Assembly: GCA_011390535.1 (NCBI GenBank)
Contig: JAABSF010000251.1
Span: forward strand, 1-5,044
DNA: 5,044 nucleotides
Origin: Deltaproteobacteria bacterium
GTDB lineage: Bacteria; Myxococcota_A; Polyangia; HGW-17; SLPX01
Direction of reading: 5' to 3'
Shown here piece after piece: positions 4,537 to 5,044 of the stretch; position 1 is the stretch's first letter, and each line of letters starts with the position of its first letter. Below the pieces are notes generated by a model. It was given only the letters and a program-made list of their open reading frames with translations. It had not been told where the DNA came from and did not search any database. Position numbers and translations under genes: made by a program.

Positions 4537-5044
4537 ATGAAAAAATATATCCGTGCCTTGTCAGGTTTTATTTTTTGGGGAGGACTTTTGGGTTGCACTC
4601 AGGTCACTGATTTTGACAAGAGCAAAATAGAGACAACGGAGAGAGTGTCTTTCGTTTTGCAGTACAACCCTGAAATCCAAGTGGAGGGTTTTGACGTTTT
4701 ATTTGTTCTCGACACGACCACTGAGACTGCCGCTGTGGCTGACAAGTTGAAGGATACAGCCCAGTACTTGGAAGCAATGTTGTTAATGCCTGATTTGGGG
4801 GGTGATAATGAGGATCGTGTTGATTCTCCCCTTAATGTGGGAGTTATCACGCCGGATATGGGTGCGATGGGGCTGACGGATGTGCTATCTTGCAGCCAAA
4901 AAGGAGACGAAGCTCTCTTGTTGAATCACACGGGTGAAAATTGTCCCCTACTTTCAGAGGCAGAACCCTTCTTGGTCATCCTAGACAACCAAGCAATAAA
5001 TTACGAAGACCCCGACACCGGAGGCCCTATGGATATGGGAAAGG
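4537..5044 (+). CDS. VWA-like lipoprotein of a myxobacterial type, N-terminal 169 residues (runs off the window)
   Basis: The product starts with a clear lipoprotein signal: K2-K3, a hydrophobic stretch at 5-18, and lipobox L-L-G-C with Cys20. GGAGG (4526-4530) lies 6 nt before ATG 4537. Residues 50-59 (V-E-G-F-D-V-L-F-V-L-D) form the first strand of a von Willebrand A-like fold. The metal-site motif DxSxS is degenerate (D59-T-T-T-E63). A second recognisable block, L-N-V-G-V-I-T-P-D-M-G-A (99-110), followed by C119 and C136, resembles the (D/N)-(L/V)-x-x-G-V-(V/I)-T-x-D-M-G segment of VWA-like lipoproteins seen in Myxococcota. It is probably anchored in the outer membrane or on the surface and involved in binding; the role is unknown. 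It is divergent from msrA across 374 bp. The remaining C-terminal part is outside the window. Confidence 0.75.
   Translation, partial: MKKYIRALSGFIFWGGLLGCTQVTDFDKSKIETTERVSFVLQYNPEIQVEGFDVLFVLDTTTETAAVADKLKDTAQYLEAMLLMPDLGGDNEDRVDSPLNVGVITPDMGAMGLTDVLSCSQKGDEALLLNHTGENCPLLSEAEPFLVILDNQAINYEDPDTGGPMDMGK

Noticed and set aside
4599..4850. 83-residue minus-strand ORF
   Set aside because: It is antisense to the VWA-like lipoprotein gene, which has a clear signal peptide and ribosome binding site.

Overview
This window looks like a chromosomal segment from a deltaproteobacterium-like lineage (Myxococcota, Bradymonadota or a relative). That placement is an inference. It rests on a high density of predicted lipoproteins, a VWA-like lipoprotein of a type common in myxobacteria, a DUF2934 protein, and a selenoprotein gene, which implies a host able to make selenocysteine. 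No rRNA, tRNA, CRISPR array or transposase was seen.

Layout. (1) 1-169, plus strand: the 3' end of a DUF2934-type gene whose Lys/Pro-rich upstream part and domain lie in different frames, joined across an A AAA AAG heptamer. (2) 224-1021, plus strand: a SagB/ThcOx-type nitroreductase with a lipoprotein-like signal. (3) 1088-2029, plus strand: an EamA-family (DMT superfamily) inner-membrane transporter. (4) 2023-2343: a convergent intergenic region with an 18-bp tandem array that starts on the transporter's last codons and a second, purine-rich ~24-bp array. (5) 2344-3225, minus strand: an unnamed membrane-anchored protein made of two copies of a ~100-residue domain. (6) 3287-4162, minus strand: a peptide methionine sulfoxide reductase MsrA. 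(7) 4163-4536: a divergent intergenic region. (8) 4537 to the window end, plus strand: the start of a VWA-like lipoprotein gene, cut off by the window edge.

The main discovery is in (6). Simple ORF calling splits this locus into a 97-residue twin-arginine lipoprotein and an MsrA lacking its catalytic cysteine. The two pieces share one frame and are separated by a single TGA at 3869-3871. That TGA sits exactly at the catalytic Cys of the MsrA motif G-C-F-W-G. A 7-bp hairpin with a GGUUC loop lies 19 nt past the TGA (3838-3856), as expected for a bacterial SECIS element. The gene is best read as one 291-residue selenoprotein: a Tat-exported, probably lipidated Sec-MsrA. It lies just upstream of, and possibly in one transcript with, the duplicated-domain protein, so the pair may act outside the cytoplasm. 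The role of that partner is unknown.
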